Assembly (NCBI GenBank): GCA_024277255.1 | Contig: JAJRVQ010000080.1 | Location: 30,343 to 94,342, forward strand | Length of the DNA: 64,000 bases | Reading direction: 5' to 3' | From: Acidobacteriota bacterium | GTDB lineage: Bacteria > Acidobacteriota > Thermoanaerobaculia > Multivoradales > SZUA-115 | Shown here: positions 53,554 to 62,592 of the stretch, piece after piece | How the letters are laid out: each line of letters starts with the position of its first letter | Position numbering within the stretch: position 1 is the first letter of the stretch | Position numbers and translations under genes: made by a program | The notes under the pieces: model-generated | Databases searched by the model: none | What the model was told of the DNA's origin: nothing | The model's input: only the letters and a program-made list of their open reading frames with translations

Positions 53554-53868
53554 TCAGCCACTACCGCGGCGAAATCGCGGAGTGCGCATTCGGCGGGTGG
53601 GATCGATTCCGATCGAGCGCAAAAAAGAGAGATCTACGGCGTTGATCTGAAACCGCGGATCGACCAGGTCCACGGCGGGTTCTTCGAGTGGTAGAGCATC
53701 GCGTTGTTGATTCTCCCGCTTGCAGTCGAGCAAGAGGTGTAGTGAATAGCCCTCGCGGCGAATCTTGCGCAGCGTTTCGTTGACCTCGGAAGAGTCCGAA
53801 ATGGCCTCCGACAAGGCACGCCCCAGGTCACGAAGCATGTGGCGGAGAGTTTGGTCTTGATTCGCCAT
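53554..53868 (-). CDS. Small conserved protein of unknown function
   Basis: 104 aa. The N-terminal half is a charged helical stretch (LRDLGRALSEAISDSSEVNETLRKIRREGYSLHLLLD), the C-terminal half is proline-rich and contains VDLSFLRSIGID. Cytoplasmic. Divergent from the phosphotransferase gene by 163 bp. Not recognised beyond its conserved look. Confidence 0.55.
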   Translation of the reverse strand: MANQDQTLRHMLRDLGRALSEAISDSSEVNETLRKIRREGYSLHLLLDCKRENQQRDALPLEEPAVDLVDPRFQINAVDLSFLRSIGIDPTRRMRTPRFRRGSG

Positions 53869-54031
53869 GCGGTGTCTTTACGCTGTCTTCTTGAGGCGAG
53901 GCAAAATCGATTATGCCCCGGCCCCCAAGGGGTGTCAAACAGCGCCGAGTCAGGCAAGAATTGCACTCAGTTTCGGCAAAATGGGCCTGCCAGCATCCGT
54001 TCCATGGCGGACCCGTGCTAGCCTCGGCACC

Positions 54032-55021
54032 ATGTCGCGGCGGGAGGACTCGGCACCGGAGGAACTCACGCTTGAGCGCTGGTTGAGCGATCAAGGAGTT
54101 CTGACCCAGACACGGACTGCACTGACCGGGGATATCTCGCGGCGCACCTATGCGCGCTTCGAAACCGCGGCGGGAGGCACTCTGGTTCTCGCCAGCTATC
54201 CGCCTTCCCAACGAGCGGTTTGCAGACGGTTCGAGGCGACCAGCCGCCTGCTTGCAGGCTTGGGAATACGCGTGCCGCGCATCGTGGCGCCGCGCTGTGA
54301 CCAAGGCTGGATGCTGCTCGAAGACTTGGGTCCCGAGACGCTCTACGATCAACCCACTGCCGATTGGGGCCAGCTCGCCGCCTACTTCGAGTTCGCCATC
54401 GAGGCCTCGCAACGCATTGCGACTCTGCCGGTGGATCAGGTGGCCGCGTTGAGCCCACCGCTGGACAGCGCGCTGCTGACCAAGGAGTTGCACCAGACCT
54501 ATGAAGTCTTTCTGCGCCCGGAAGGTCTGTTGGGCGAGGGTGATGAGCGTTCTTTCATCGAACGGGCGCTCGGCGAGCTGTGCATCCGTCTGGGCGAGGC
54601 CACGCCGATCCCCTGCCACCGTGACTTGATGGTGCGCAATCTGGTCCCGGTCGCCTCTCCACGCGATGGTCTCACTTCTTTGGCGGTTCTCGATCACCAG
54701 GATCTTCGACTGGGTCCTCCCGGCTACGACCTGGCTTCCCTGTTGAACGACAGCCTGTTTCCGCCGCAGGAAACGGAGAGCCGGTTGTTGAAGCTGGCCT
54801 TCGGCAAGGAGCCTCCCTACCTCGACTACCACCGCGCAGCGGTGCAGCGCACGCTCAAGGCGGTGGGTAGCTACGCCGCGTTTGCCCGTCGCGGCTTCAA
54901 TCGTCACATCCCGTTGATCGCGCCGACGCTGGCAAGAGCCCTCTTGCACCTGCGGCAGCTACCCGAGCAGGAGCGCTTGTTTTCCCTCGTCTCCCGCCGG
55001 TGGGCAGCGGCGGCGGCTTGA
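54032..55021 (+). CDS. Aminoglycoside-phosphotransferase-fold kinase (AmgK-like, tentative)
   Basis: 329 aa from ATG 54032. APH fold: an N-lobe with LLEDLGPETL, the catalytic loop PCHRDLMVRN (CHRD, N), and the metal-binding LDHQDLRLGPPGYDLASLL. Length and motifs fit AmgK-type MurNAc/GlcNAc 1-kinases of cell-wall recycling, but no murU is adjacent, so the substrate is uncertain. TG-C-TAGCCT ends 7 nt before the ATG, hinting at a leaderless transcript. Confidence 0.75.
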   Translation: MSRREDSAPEELTLERWLSDQGVLTQTRTALTGDISRRTYARFETAAGGTLVLASYPPSQRAVCRRFEATSRLLAGLGIRVPRIVAPRCDQGWMLLEDLGPETLYDQPTADWGQLAAYFEFAIEASQRIATLPVDQVAALSPPLDSALLTKELHQTYEVFLRPEGLLGEGDERSFIERALGELCIRLGEATPIPCHRDLMVRNLVPVASPRDGLTSLAVLDHQDLRLGPPGYDLASLLNDSLFPPQETESRLLKLAFGKEPPYLDYHRAAVQRTLKAVGSYAAFARRGFNRHIPLIAPTLARALLHLRQLPEQERLFSLVSRRWAAAAA

Positions 55022-55105
55022 AGAGTGGGGTAGACTGAGGCCAACCAAAGCGGTGTCGAGCGCCCTGCGCGATGCAGGTAGCCCTGCCACCCGGGAGACT
55101 AGGTC

Positions 55106-55318
55106 ATGGAAATCCCATTCATCATTGCGATTGCTGGCTTGGGTATGGCGGAGTTGATGGTCATCTTGGCGATCGTGGTCCTCATCTTCGGCGCTTCCAA
55201 GCTTCCTATGCTGGGCAGGGGGCTGGGCGAAGGGATCCGCAACTTCAAGTCCGGCATTCGAGACGACACCGACCGCGACAAGCTGCCCGAGAACTCCGAG
55301 AAGTCCGAAGACAACTAG
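55106..55318 (+). CDS. tatA: Sec-independent protein translocase subunit TatA/E
   Basis: 70 aa. One hydrophobic helix, then the TatA hinge [23 protein letters not shown] and an acidic tail. Forms the twin-arginine translocation pore with TatC, which is not in the window. The N-terminus before the helix is about ten residues longer than in E. coli. Confidence 0.92.
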   Translation: MEIPFIIAIAGLGMAELMVILAIVVLIFGASKLPMLGRGLGEGIRNFKSGIRDDTDRDKLPENSEKSEDN

Positions 55319-55343
55319 CCGCTACCGGAGAAGAAGCGGTTAG
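55315..55343. terminator. Hairpin between tatA and the convergent transglycosylase gene
   Basis: CTAGCCGCT and AGCGGTTAG form a 9-bp stem with one G-T pair, spanning both stop codons. Short T-run absent. Confidence 0.45.
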
Positions 55344-56083
55344 ACGACGCCGGCGAGAATCCGCAGCTCGCTGGGTCCGGACTTGCGCCACACTTCTTGG
55401 TGGTGATCGAGATAGACGCCGAGCACCCGGTCGACATAGGTGCGAGTCTCATCAAACGGCGGCACGCCGCCGAAGCGCTCTACGTTGCCCGGTCCCGCGT
55501 TGTAGCCGGCCAAAGCCAGCTCCAGGTCGCCATCGTATTCTTCGAGCAACCAGTGCAGGTAACGGGCGCCACCATCGAGGTTGGCTTCGGGGTTGATCAG
55601 ATCGTCGGAGCCCAGCCAGTGCGCCGTCTCCGGCATCAATTGAGTCAACCCCACAGCTCCTGCCGCGGAGACCACGGTGGGCTGGAAGCCCGACTCGACC
55701 TCCACCACGGCGGCCAGCAGCAGGCTGTCGATCTGGTGCCGTACCGCGGTTCGGTAGATCGCGTCGCCGTAAGGGACTTGGCGGAGTAGTTTTCGACTGG
55801 CTTCCTTGCCGTTGTAATGGCGGAAGAGTTCGAAACTCTGTGACTTGGAGCGGATCGCTGTCGATAGATCGTCGGCATCGAAAGCGTGGAAGCGACCGCC
55901 TTCAGCCGGGGTTCCGGTGATCCACTCCACCAGTTCTCCGAGGAGCAAGACCTCTTCCGGATCCAGCAGCTCGGTCGGGGTTTTCGGTGTGGCCGGGTCC
56001 GAGGGTGAGCTGACCAGTGTGAAAACGAGGCAAAATGTCGCAACAAGACCGCCCCAAAGGCTTCGCCTAGTTTTTATGTTCAT
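55340..56083 (-). CDS. Lytic transglycosylase (SLT domain)
   Basis: 247 aa from ATG 56083, 10 nt after AGGAG. Signal peptide (WGGLVATFCLVFTLVSS). The SLT domain has the catalytic Glu in VVEVESGF, GLTQLMPETA and ALAGYNAGPGNV. Cleaves peptidoglycan glycan strands with formation of 1,6-anhydro ends; periplasmic. Confidence 0.9.
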   Translation of the reverse strand: MNIKTRRSLWGGLVATFCLVFTLVSSPSDPATPKTPTELLDPEEVLLLGELVEWITGTPAEGGRFHAFDADDLSTAIRSKSQSFELFRHYNGKEASRKLLRQVPYGDAIYRTAVRHQIDSLLLAAVVEVESGFQPTVVSAAGAVGLTQLMPETAHWLGSDDLINPEANLDGGARYLHWLLEEYDGDLELALAGYNAGPGNVERFGGVPPFDETRTYVDRVLGVYLDHHQEVWRKSGPSELRILAGVV

Positions 56084-56394
56084 GTCGCTATAACTCCTGG
56101 TTTTGCAGTGTCTCTGCAAGGGGACCGGGCCATTTCGGCGTGGGTAGTGGCAAAGAGGCGCGCCCGGCGACTACAAAAAACGGCGCCTATCAGGTTTCAT
56201 CCCGACAGACCCCGTGGCTGCGGTATTTGAGTGCGAGTTCTGTGCCAGTAGCCACAAAACAGCGCATTCCTCTGCGATTCCGCGCAGAAATTCGCTTCAG
56301 CAAACAGGCGATACGGAGGTCCGGACCTCGCCATCGAAGGGCTCAGCCGCTGGAGGACCGTCCTCTGGCTTGAACGATTTGAGGATCGCTTCTG
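56084..56394. other. Intergenic region with two palindromes
   Basis: 311 bp between the Fis-type gene and the transglycosylase gene. TTGCAG-TGTCT-CTGCAA (56103-56119) lies just upstream of the transglycosylase start, and GAGGTCCGGACCTC (56316-56329) is a perfect 14-bp palindrome. No ORF or known RNA seen. Confidence 0.45.
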
Positions 56395-56664
56395 TTAACG
56401 GCTAGATCTACGCAACGGCTGCCGGTTGCCGGCGTCGCGCACGCTGTCCATTTCGATTCCCAGGGTGGAGATCTTGTTGCGCAGAGTGTTGCGGTGGATC
56501 CCCAGCGCCTTGGCTGATTGTCCTAGGTTACCGTCGTGGCTGCGCAGCGCTTCGAGGATGAATTGCTTCTCGAACTCGCGACGAGCTTGTTCGAGCAGGA
56601 GGCCCTTTTCCACCAGGACTTTGACGATCTTCGCCAACCGCCTGCTCAGTTTGTCTTCCGCCAT
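56395..56664 (-). CDS. Fis-family HTH protein
   Basis: 89 aa from ATG 56664. A helical N-terminal half, then the Fis/NtrC-type HTH (EKQFILEALRSHDGNLGQSAKALGIHRNTLRNKI is too conserved to be chance; key part QSAKALGIHRNTLRNKI). It resembles the detached C-terminal domain of an NtrC-type regulator, without receiver or AAA+. A DNA-bending or regulatory protein. Confidence 0.85.
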   Translation of the reverse strand: MAEDKLSRRLAKIVKVLVEKGLLLEQARREFEKQFILEALRSHDGNLGQSAKALGIHRNTLRNKISTLGIEMDSVRDAGNRQPLRRSSR

Positions 56665-56772
56665 TAGCGATTCTCTCGACGCTTCTAGGACCGCGGTCCA
56701 CGATAGGAAATGAGTGCAGGTTATCACATCCGGCAACTGGTCCCTTCGAGGGACGACGCGACAAGCACAACC

Positions 56773-56798
56773 AAAAAAGCGCCCGCTTGCGGGCGCTT
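56773..56798 (-). terminator. Intrinsic terminator of the LysM gene
   Basis: On the minus strand AAGCGCCCGC-AA-GCGGGCGCTT is a 10-bp perfect stem, running into six T residues. It lies 44 bp after the stop of the LysM gene (56842). Confidence 0.9.
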
Positions 56799-56841
56799 GG
56801 TGAGATCCGAATCGGTCGGGTGAGCCGAGATCGGCCGCCGT

Positions 56842-58020
56842 CTACTTGAGCTCGAGAACGTCGCCGACGTACACGGTATGGCGTGAGGTGATGATCCTCG
56901 CCACCGACGAGTTTTCGTGGACGGAGAGGATCCCCAGTTCGCCGATGACCACCGGCGGCAGGCCGGGCTTACGGTTGCGCCGATAGATGGTGAAGATGTC
57001 TCCGGGACTGACTTCCTGCTCGGCGCCGCGGTCGATAAACACCACGTGGTCCTGGCCCAGCGAGACGATGTCGTCGTGCGACATCAAGACGACGGGTGCC
57101 CCTTCGAGGTTCTCGGGCGCCGTTGGGTAGTTGATCGGGCGCATCTGGCCCATACGCGCCAAGGGTACCGGCTCGGGCTCGAACGGCATCAACATGGCAC
57201 CGACGATCACCGGGTCGCAGCTGTGGACGATCTCGGCGATAGCGGTCTCTTCCTGCACTGAAAGCACGCGCACGCGGCCCAGATACTCGTACAGTTGTCC
57301 AAAGATCTCTCTGGTCACCGGGTGTTTGACTCGGCGGCCCGGCTCGACGATGGTGAACAGCGAACCGATCTCCAATCCTGCGGCACGGCCGCCGTCCAGA
57401 TAGACGATGTCGCCGGTGGCCATTCCGTACTTGATCGTATCGGTGGCTCCGTAGCTGCCCTGCAGGAACGTCTGGCGACCATCGAGGCGAGGGGTCAAGT
57501 TCTCGTACTCGGAGCCGATGATCGAGAGTGGGAAACTCTCACCTACCGCACCGATGAAGCCACTGCAGTAGATGTCGGTCTGCGTGCCTAGCGGCACCGG
57601 GCCGTCCAGCCCGTCGTCCGGCCCGAGAATTCCGTCATCGGGCTCCTCGGCCGTATCTTCCACACCCGCGGAATCGTTGTCCAATCCCAGAGCGGCAAGG
57701 TTGTCGACAGACTCGACCTCGACACCGATGACCAGCGGGTCGCCGGGGTAGATCCAGTGGGCATCGAGGATGTAGCGATTGTTTTCCCACAGTTGTGGCC
57801 AAAGGTAGGGGTCGCCGTGGAATTGCTGCGCCAGATCCCAGAGGGTGTCACCGGGTGCGATGGTGTAGATTTTTACAGCCGAATCTTGGGTGTAGGTAGG
57901 CGGATCCCAGGCGGTCCAGCGACCATCGACTTGGTGCAAGGTGCGCGGTGGTTGGTGGGCAAAGGCGCTGCTGGCGAGCAGCAACAAGACTAGGGTGATG
58001 AAGAGCGTCCGTTGGACCAT
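56842..58020 (-). CDS. LysM-domain envelope protein
   Basis: 392 aa from ATG 58020, 9 nt after AGGAG. Signal peptide to about residue 21 (AFA-HQ). A LysM motif (VKIYTIAPGDTLWDLAQQFHGDPYLWPQLW is its core) at about 49-100 binds peptidoglycan; the large C-terminal part is beta-rich with repeated G-D-x-V/I motifs (ATGDIVYLDGG, SPGDIFTIYR, YVGDVLEL). Periplasmic; precise role unknown. Confidence 0.85.
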   Translation of the reverse strand: MVQRTLFITLVLLLLASSAFAHQPPRTLHQVDGRWTAWDPPTYTQDSAVKIYTIAPGDTLWDLAQQFHGDPYLWPQLWENNRYILDAHWIYPGDPLVIGVEVESVDNLAALGLDNDSAGVEDTAEEPDDGILGPDDGLDGPVPLGTQTDIYCSGFIGAVGESFPLSIIGSEYENLTPRLDGRQTFLQGSYGATDTIKYGMATGDIVYLDGGRAAGLEIGSLFTIVEPGRRVKHPVTREIFGQLYEYLGRVRVLSVQEETAIAEIVHSCDPVIVGAMLMPFEPEPVPLARMGQMRPINYPTAPENLEGAPVVLMSHDDIVSLGQDHVVFIDRGAEQEVSPGDIFTIYRRNRKPGLPPVVIGELGILSVHENSSVARIITSRHTVYVGDVLELK

Positions 58021-58093
58021 CGATATCATCTCCTGAGGCAGAACAAGGACCAGCCGAGATTCGAGCGATTCTATAGTGAAGTCTCTATTTCCC

Positions 58094-58122
58094 AAGGTAT
58101 CCGGTTCAGCCCCAGTTGTCAA
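58094..58122 (-). promoter_or_regulatory. Sigma-70 promoter of the LysM gene
   Basis: On the minus strand a perfect TTGACA, 17-bp spacer and TACCTT. Predicted start about 58087, leader about 67 nt. Confidence 0.6.
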
Positions 58123-58136
58123 GATTTAGGGCGCAG

Positions 58137-58159
58137 CCCTTCAAGTCTTACTTGAAGGG
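58137..58159. terminator. Hairpin after the cpoB-like gene
   Basis: CCCTTCAAGT and ACTTGAAGGG form a perfect 10-bp stem with a 3-nt loop, 13 bp after the cpoB-like stop. No T-tract, so termination efficiency is uncertain. Confidence 0.6.
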
Positions 58160-58171
58160 TCACCAGGAAGT

Positions 58172-59056
58172 CTAGGGTAACGCCAGCCGCTCTTCTTCGG
58201 CGACGGCTGCCGCCGCGGTATCCGGAAAACGACGGATGAGTTCGTCGTAGGTCATCCGGGAGCCCCCGCGGTCGCCGCTGGCTTGCAGGCATCGCGCGGC
58301 CTTGAGCAGTGCGTCGGGGACCTTGTTGCCTTGGGGAAACTTCTCGACGGTCTCGAAGAAAGCCGCCAGGGCGCCGCGGTTGTCGCCACGGGCCAACCGC
58401 GCTTCACCAATCCAATACTGAGCGTTGTCGGAAAGCTGGGTATTGGGATAGGCCTGCAGGAATTGTTGAAAAGTGGCCTCGGCGTCCACGTACTGGCCTT
58501 CGTTGTACTGCGCGTAGCCCCGGTCGTACAACGCTTGACCTTGGGCTGAAAGCGGCTCGACCGGCGTCGCCTCGGCTACCGGTTCGCCGGCCGTTGAGGA
58601 AGGTGGTGTCGAGCCGTGGCCTTGTTGGGCCGCGCTGGGTGGTAGCTCGAGGTCGCTCTGCTCGATGGTGACGGTCCGAGCCGATGCACCGTCGATCGGT
58701 GCCGGCTCGCTGAGCGCTGGCTCCGGCGGCACATAAGCGGGGGGGGCAATCGGCTCGCGGCCAGCTTCTGATGGCGTCGAGCGCGAAGCGGAGCCGATGG
58801 GTTCCTCGGTTCGCCCCGTTCTCGAAGTGATGCCACCTGCTTCGAGCAGGCGCATTCGCTCGCGCAGACGGGCCAGCTCTACCTCGTTGACCCGCACTTG
58901 GCGCTGGAGGTCGACGATCCGGCTCTTGAGCCGTTGTAGCTCCTCGCTGGATTTGTTGTTAGAGCGGAACATGGTGCGACCGCTCGCACAGCCGCCCATC
59001 GAGGTTGCCAGCACCAGCGATGCCAGCGCCAAAGCGATGATCGCTGGCCGCTTCAT
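58172..59056 (-). CDS. CpoB/YbgF-like TPR lipoprotein
   Basis: 294 aa. Lipobox MGGC, then a coiled coil (LKSRIVDLQRQVRVNEVELARLRERMRLLE spans it), a disordered linker, and C-terminal TPRs (LYDRGYAQYNEGQYVDAEATF, YWIGEARLARGD, with PDTAAA at the end), the YbgF/CpoB arrangement. In Proteobacteria CpoB coordinates outer-membrane constriction and peptidoglycan synthesis. Last gene of the PASTA-rpe-bamD operon, overlapping bamD by 4 bp. Confidence 0.88.
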   Translation of the reverse strand: MKRPAIIALALASLVLATSMGGCASGRTMFRSNNKSSEELQRLKSRIVDLQRQVRVNEVELARLRERMRLLEAGGITSRTGRTEEPIGSASRSTPSEAGREPIAPPAYVPPEPALSEPAPIDGASARTVTIEQSDLELPPSAAQQGHGSTPPSSTAGEPVAEATPVEPLSAQGQALYDRGYAQYNEGQYVDAEATFQQFLQAYPNTQLSDNAQYWIGEARLARGDNRGALAAFFETVEKFPQGNKVPDALLKAARCLQASGDRGGSRMTYDELIRRFPDTAAAAVAEEERLALP

Positions 59057-59916
59057 CGTCTCCCTCCTCCGCCGGTTGCGGCGGCTGCGGTGGCTGGGCT
59101 CTCAGCCGGTGCAGGCTTGGCCTCGCTGGACGGTGGCGGTAGCGTTGGGATCTCTTCGATCAGTGGGCTATCCGGGAATTGCAGCTTGAGACGATCGAAG
59201 GCAGTCGTCGCCTTGTCGGCCTGCCTCATTGTCGCGTAGGACTTGCCGAGTTCGAAAAGCACCTTGTCTTTCTCCGTATATTCCGGAAAGTCCTCCAGCA
59301 GCTTTTCGAGTCGTCCCGCCGCAGCTTTGGGCAATCTGAAGCGGTAGTAGAAGTGGGCAACGATGTACTCGTGTTCGGCCAAGTTGGCGCGTACCACGTT
59401 GATCTGCTCACGCGCTTGTGCCGCATACTCGCTGGTCGGGTAGAGGCGCATCAGTTCTTGGTAGCTCTCCAAGGCCTTGCGGGTGGTCTTTTGGTCGCGA
59501 TCCGGCTTCTCCATCTGCCGGGCGAGGCTGTTGGCACGCTGGAAATGGGCGTAGGCGGCGCGATCGCTGGTGGGGAATCGATTGAGGAAGTCGCGGAACT
59601 TCGCTTCGGCCTGAATGTAGGCGGCGCGGTTGCCTTCGAGGAAGAAGGTGTCGGCCGCCAGCAGCAGCCCTTCGCGACCGGTCACCGTGTTGGGTTCGAC
59701 CTCGAAGGCGTGGGTCAAATAGGGGCGCGCGCGCAGATACTTCTCTTGCGCCACCAGCTCCTTCCCGCGAGCGAGAGCCTCGGCAGCAGAAAGTTGCAGG
59801 ATCGGATCCTCGCGGACTCGGCCGCTACAGGCCGCCGCAATCAGCAGCAGGGAGAGCAGCGAGAGCCAGGTCCGAGATGGAGCGAGGAGGATTCGCCGGT
59901 TGGAGTGGAGTTTCAT
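59053..59916 (-). CDS. bamD: Outer-membrane assembly lipoprotein BamD
   Basis: 287 aa. Signal peptide with lipobox AAAC, five TPR-like helix pairs (EAKFRDFLNRFPTSDRAAYAHF, ESYQELMRLYPTSEYAAQA and others), and the BamD motif EHEYIVAHFYYRF. Component of the BAM complex. A proline/alanine tail follows. Overlaps rpe and the cpoB-like gene by 4 bp each. Confidence 0.9.
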   Translation of the reverse strand: MKLHSNRRILLAPSRTWLSLLSLLLIAAACSGRVREDPILQLSAAEALARGKELVAQEKYLRARPYLTHAFEVEPNTVTGREGLLLAADTFFLEGNRAAYIQAEAKFRDFLNRFPTSDRAAYAHFQRANSLARQMEKPDRDQKTTRKALESYQELMRLYPTSEYAAQAREQINVVRANLAEHEYIVAHFYYRFRLPKAAAGRLEKLLEDFPEYTEKDKVLFELGKSYATMRQADKATTAFDRLKLQFPDSPLIEEIPTLPPPSSEAKPAPAESPATAAAATGGGGRR

Positions 59917-60572
59917 GATGCCTCCGCGACCGCGCGTCTCAGGTCGGCGGCCTTGGTCACAGGGTCAGAGCTGCCGAAAAAGGCGGAGCCGACGACAAAC
60001 GTCTCAGCTCCGGCGCGCGACAGCGCACCGATATTGGGGGTGTCGACGCCACCATCGACTTCGATCTCAACTTCGTGGCCGGCGCGATCGATCATCTGCC
60101 GCAACCGGGCCACCTTGGCGACGGAGCGCTCGATGAACGGTTGGCCGCCGAAACCCGGATTGACCGACATCAAGACGACGAAGTCGACCACGGGAAGCAC
60201 ATCGACGAGCGATTCGACCGGGGTGGCCGGGTTGATCGCCACCCCCGCTCGGGCGTCGCCGTTGCGGATCTGGGTGAGCAGTCCATCGAGATGTACGGTG
60301 GCCTCCCAGTGCACCGCGATGCGGGCGCAGCCGGCAGCAAGGTAGTCGTCGAGCATGGGGCGCGGGTTGGATACCATCAAATGAACGTCTAGCGGTATGT
60401 GGGTGCGTCGAGCCAGGGCTCGCGCCACCGGGGCTCCGAAGGTGAGGTTGGGCACGAAGTGGCCATCCATGACGTCAAAATGGATGAATTCCGCTTCTGC
60501 GCGCTCACAGACTTGCAAGGCACTGGCCAAGTCCGCCAAGTCGGCGGCGAGGATCGACGGGGCAAAGCGCAT
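59913..60572 (-). CDS. rpe: Ribulose-phosphate 3-epimerase
   Basis: 219 aa TIM barrel. FAPSILAADL, HFDVMDGHFVPNLTFG (metal His/Asp), DVHLMV, VLMSVNPGFGGQPFI, EVDGGVD. Interconverts ribulose-5-P and xylulose-5-P. 3 nt after the PASTA gene. Confidence 0.97.
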   Translation of the reverse strand: MRFAPSILAADLADLASALQVCERAEAEFIHFDVMDGHFVPNLTFGAPVARALARRTHIPLDVHLMVSNPRPMLDDYLAAGCARIAVHWEATVHLDGLLTQIRNGDARAGVAINPATPVESLVDVLPVVDFVVLMSVNPGFGGQPFIERSVAKVARLRQMIDRAGHEVEIEVDGGVDTPNIGALSRAGAETFVVGSAFFGSSDPVTKAADLRRAVAEAS

Positions 60573-60575
60573 GAT

Positions 60576-61313
60576 TCAGCCTCCGGCTGGTGCGGCGACC
60601 ACTAACGAGAGTGCGTCGCGTTGGCTGACAGGATGACCGGGCAAGGGAAACTGGCGCAAGATCACGCCTTCGGGAATCTCCGCATAGGGCTCGAAACGCA
60701 CGCTACCGATGCGAAATCCCCGGCTCTCGAAATAACGGCGTACTTTCTCATAATCGCGGTAGATCAGGTCGGGCATCAGATAGGTGTCGGCGGTCGTCGC
60801 CAGGGCGACCAGCAGGTCGATCTTCTCCACCGGTGAAACCGTCGTCTCTGCTGCCGGCCGTTGTTCGATCACCGCGCCCGGTTCGGCGTGGTCACTGCGC
60901 ACCCTCAAGATCCGTCCAAGGCTGAGTCCAGCGGCGGCCAGCGCGACCTGCGCTGAGGGCAGAGCGTGGCCGCGAAGGTCCGGAACCTGAAGTTGCTGTG
61001 GGCCGCGGGAGAGAACGGCCAGCACCGAGCTGCCACGCTTGACCAGCGTGCCCGAAGTCGGTCGCTGCTGTACGACGTGGCCAGCGGGAATCTCTTCGGA
61101 ATAGCGGCCTTCCTGGTCGAAGCTCCAGCCCAAACCTTGGCCCTTGAGCGTGTCGACGGCCTCTTCGCGGGACAGACCCGCCAGATCCGGTGCCCGGGTC
61201 ACTCCCGAGCGCACGAAGAGGCTGAAAGCAAGATACGAAGTCAGCCCCAGAATGAGGAACAAGAGGCCGCCATAGCCACAAAAAACCAGGATTTTCAGCA
61301 GCTTTCGTCGCAC
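60576..61313 (-). CDS. Membrane-anchored PASTA-domain protein
   Basis: 245 aa. One N-terminal helix (about 8-34), then three PASTA repeats, about 40-105, 107-172 and 178-243. Bacterial PASTA domains bind peptidoglycan fragments, usually on kinases or PBPs; here they stand alone. First gene of the operon with rpe, bamD and the cpoB-like gene. Confidence 0.88.
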   Translation of the reverse strand: MRRKLLKILVFCGYGGLLFLILGLTSYLAFSLFVRSGVTRAPDLAGLSREEAVDTLKGQGLGWSFDQEGRYSEEIPAGHVVQQRPTSGTLVKRGSSVLAVLSRGPQQLQVPDLRGHALPSAQVALAAAGLSLGRILRVRSDHAEPGAVIEQRPAAETTVSPVEKIDLLVALATTADTYLMPDLIYRDYEKVRRYFESRGFRIGSVRFEPYAEIPEGVILRQFPLPGHPVSQRDALSLVVAAPAGG

Positions 61314-61398
61314 GCAGGGCAGTCTAGCAGCCCGCGGTGGAATTCGTCCGGGTCGCGTTGCTGGCGCCGTGGAACCATCGAGCTATGATGCGCCGGTG

Positions 61399-62265
61399 AT
61401 GACTCGATCCGCGAACAAGGGACCGCCTCTCGGGGCGCACGTGTCGGTGGCCGGAGGGCTGGAGAAGGCCCTTCCTCGTGGCGAGGAGTTGGGCTGCACG
61501 GCGATCCAGATCTTCGTCAAGAGCCAGCGAAGCTGGCAGGCCAAGCCGCTCGCCGACGAGCAAGTCGCGGCCTTCCGCGAGGCCCGCTCTTCCAGCCCGA
61601 TTGCCTTTGTCGTCGCCCATGCCTCCTACCTGATCAACCTGGCGGCGACCGACGCGGAGAAGCTGGCCAAATCCCGGCGAGCGCTGAGCGACGAACTCGA
61701 CCGCTGCGCAGCCTTGGGTCTCGACGGCCTGGTTCTGCATCCGGGCGCCCACCTGGGAAAGGGCGAAGAGGTGGGAATCGAGCGCATCGCTCGCTCCCTC
61801 GACGCCGTCCTGGGGCCACGCGACGAGGGCTCGCCCAAGGTCTTGCTCGAAAACACAGCCGGCCAAGGTACCGTGCTTGGCTACCGCTTCGAGCAACTGG
61901 CGGCCATCCTCCAACAAACCGATTGCCGAGCCTCACTGGGTGTTTGTCTAGACACCTGTCACGCTTTTGCCGCCGGCTATCCCCTCCACCAACCCTCCGG
62001 CGTCGGCGAGACCCTTGAACGGTTCGACGAAGCCGTGGGCCTGGAGTCGTTGGTCTGCTTCCACCTCAACGACTCGAAACAGCCCTTCGCTGCACGAAAA
62101 GACCGCCACGAGAACCTCGGCAATGGCGAAATCGGCGCCGGCGCCTTCGCCAGCTTGGTCAACGAGCCGCGGCTCGCCAGCGTGCCGATGATTCTGGAGA
62201 CGCCGACGGGTGACGACAACGAGGGGTATCGGGAGGATCTGGCGTTGTTGAGGTCGTTTCTGTAG
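61399..62265 (+). CDS. nfo: Endonuclease IV-family AP endonuclease
   Basis: 288 aa from ATG 61399. TIM barrel with AHVSVAGGLEKAL, HASYLINLA, LVLHPGAHLGKG (zinc His), LLENTAGQG, CLDTCHAFAAGY, HLNDSKQPF, DRHENLGNGEIG. Cleaves 5' to abasic sites. TATGAT lies 9 nt before the ATG. A start at 61369 would add ten residues. Confidence 0.95.
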   Translation: MTRSANKGPPLGAHVSVAGGLEKALPRGEELGCTAIQIFVKSQRSWQAKPLADEQVAAFREARSSSPIAFVVAHASYLINLAATDAEKLAKSRRALSDELDRCAALGLDGLVLHPGAHLGKGEEVGIERIARSLDAVLGPRDEGSPKVLLENTAGQGTVLGYRFEQLAAILQQTDCRASLGVCLDTCHAFAAGYPLHQPSGVGETLERFDEAVGLESLVCFHLNDSKQPFAARKDRHENLGNGEIGAGAFASLVNEPRLASVPMILETPTGDDNEGYREDLALLRSFL

Positions 62266-62592
62266 AGGGGCGGCATGGAGGTTCCCGCGGCGCTCCCGGG
62301 CGCCAGCGTGGGCAGGATGGTTGCCCTGCGTGTCGGCTCTCTTCGCGCTCCGGCGCAACTCACCCTTCGGGTTCAGACATTCACCTCCGCTTTGCGAAGA
62401 GAGCCGATCCGTGCCCAGCGTAGCCTCCTGCCCGCTGGCTTAGGTCGTTTCGCTAGAACCTCCACACCTTGAGGTGTTGGACGCCTCGCTCGGGCTTCGC
62501 CCGATCTTGCGGCTGTAAGGATGGGTATCGTGCCCGAGCTGTTCCGTGCTTGCCGTCATCCAACTGGTAGAGTTTGGCTGGAGGTGTCGACG
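62266..62592. other. Intergenic region containing a long imperfect stem-loop
   Basis: 327 bp. GGGCAGGA (62310-62317) pairs with TCCTGCCC (62426-62433), and inside it CGGCTCTCTTCGC (62334-62346) pairs perfectly with GCGAAGAGAGCCG (62394-62406). The whole element spans about 130 nt. No ORF or known RNA family recognised. Confidence 0.55.
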
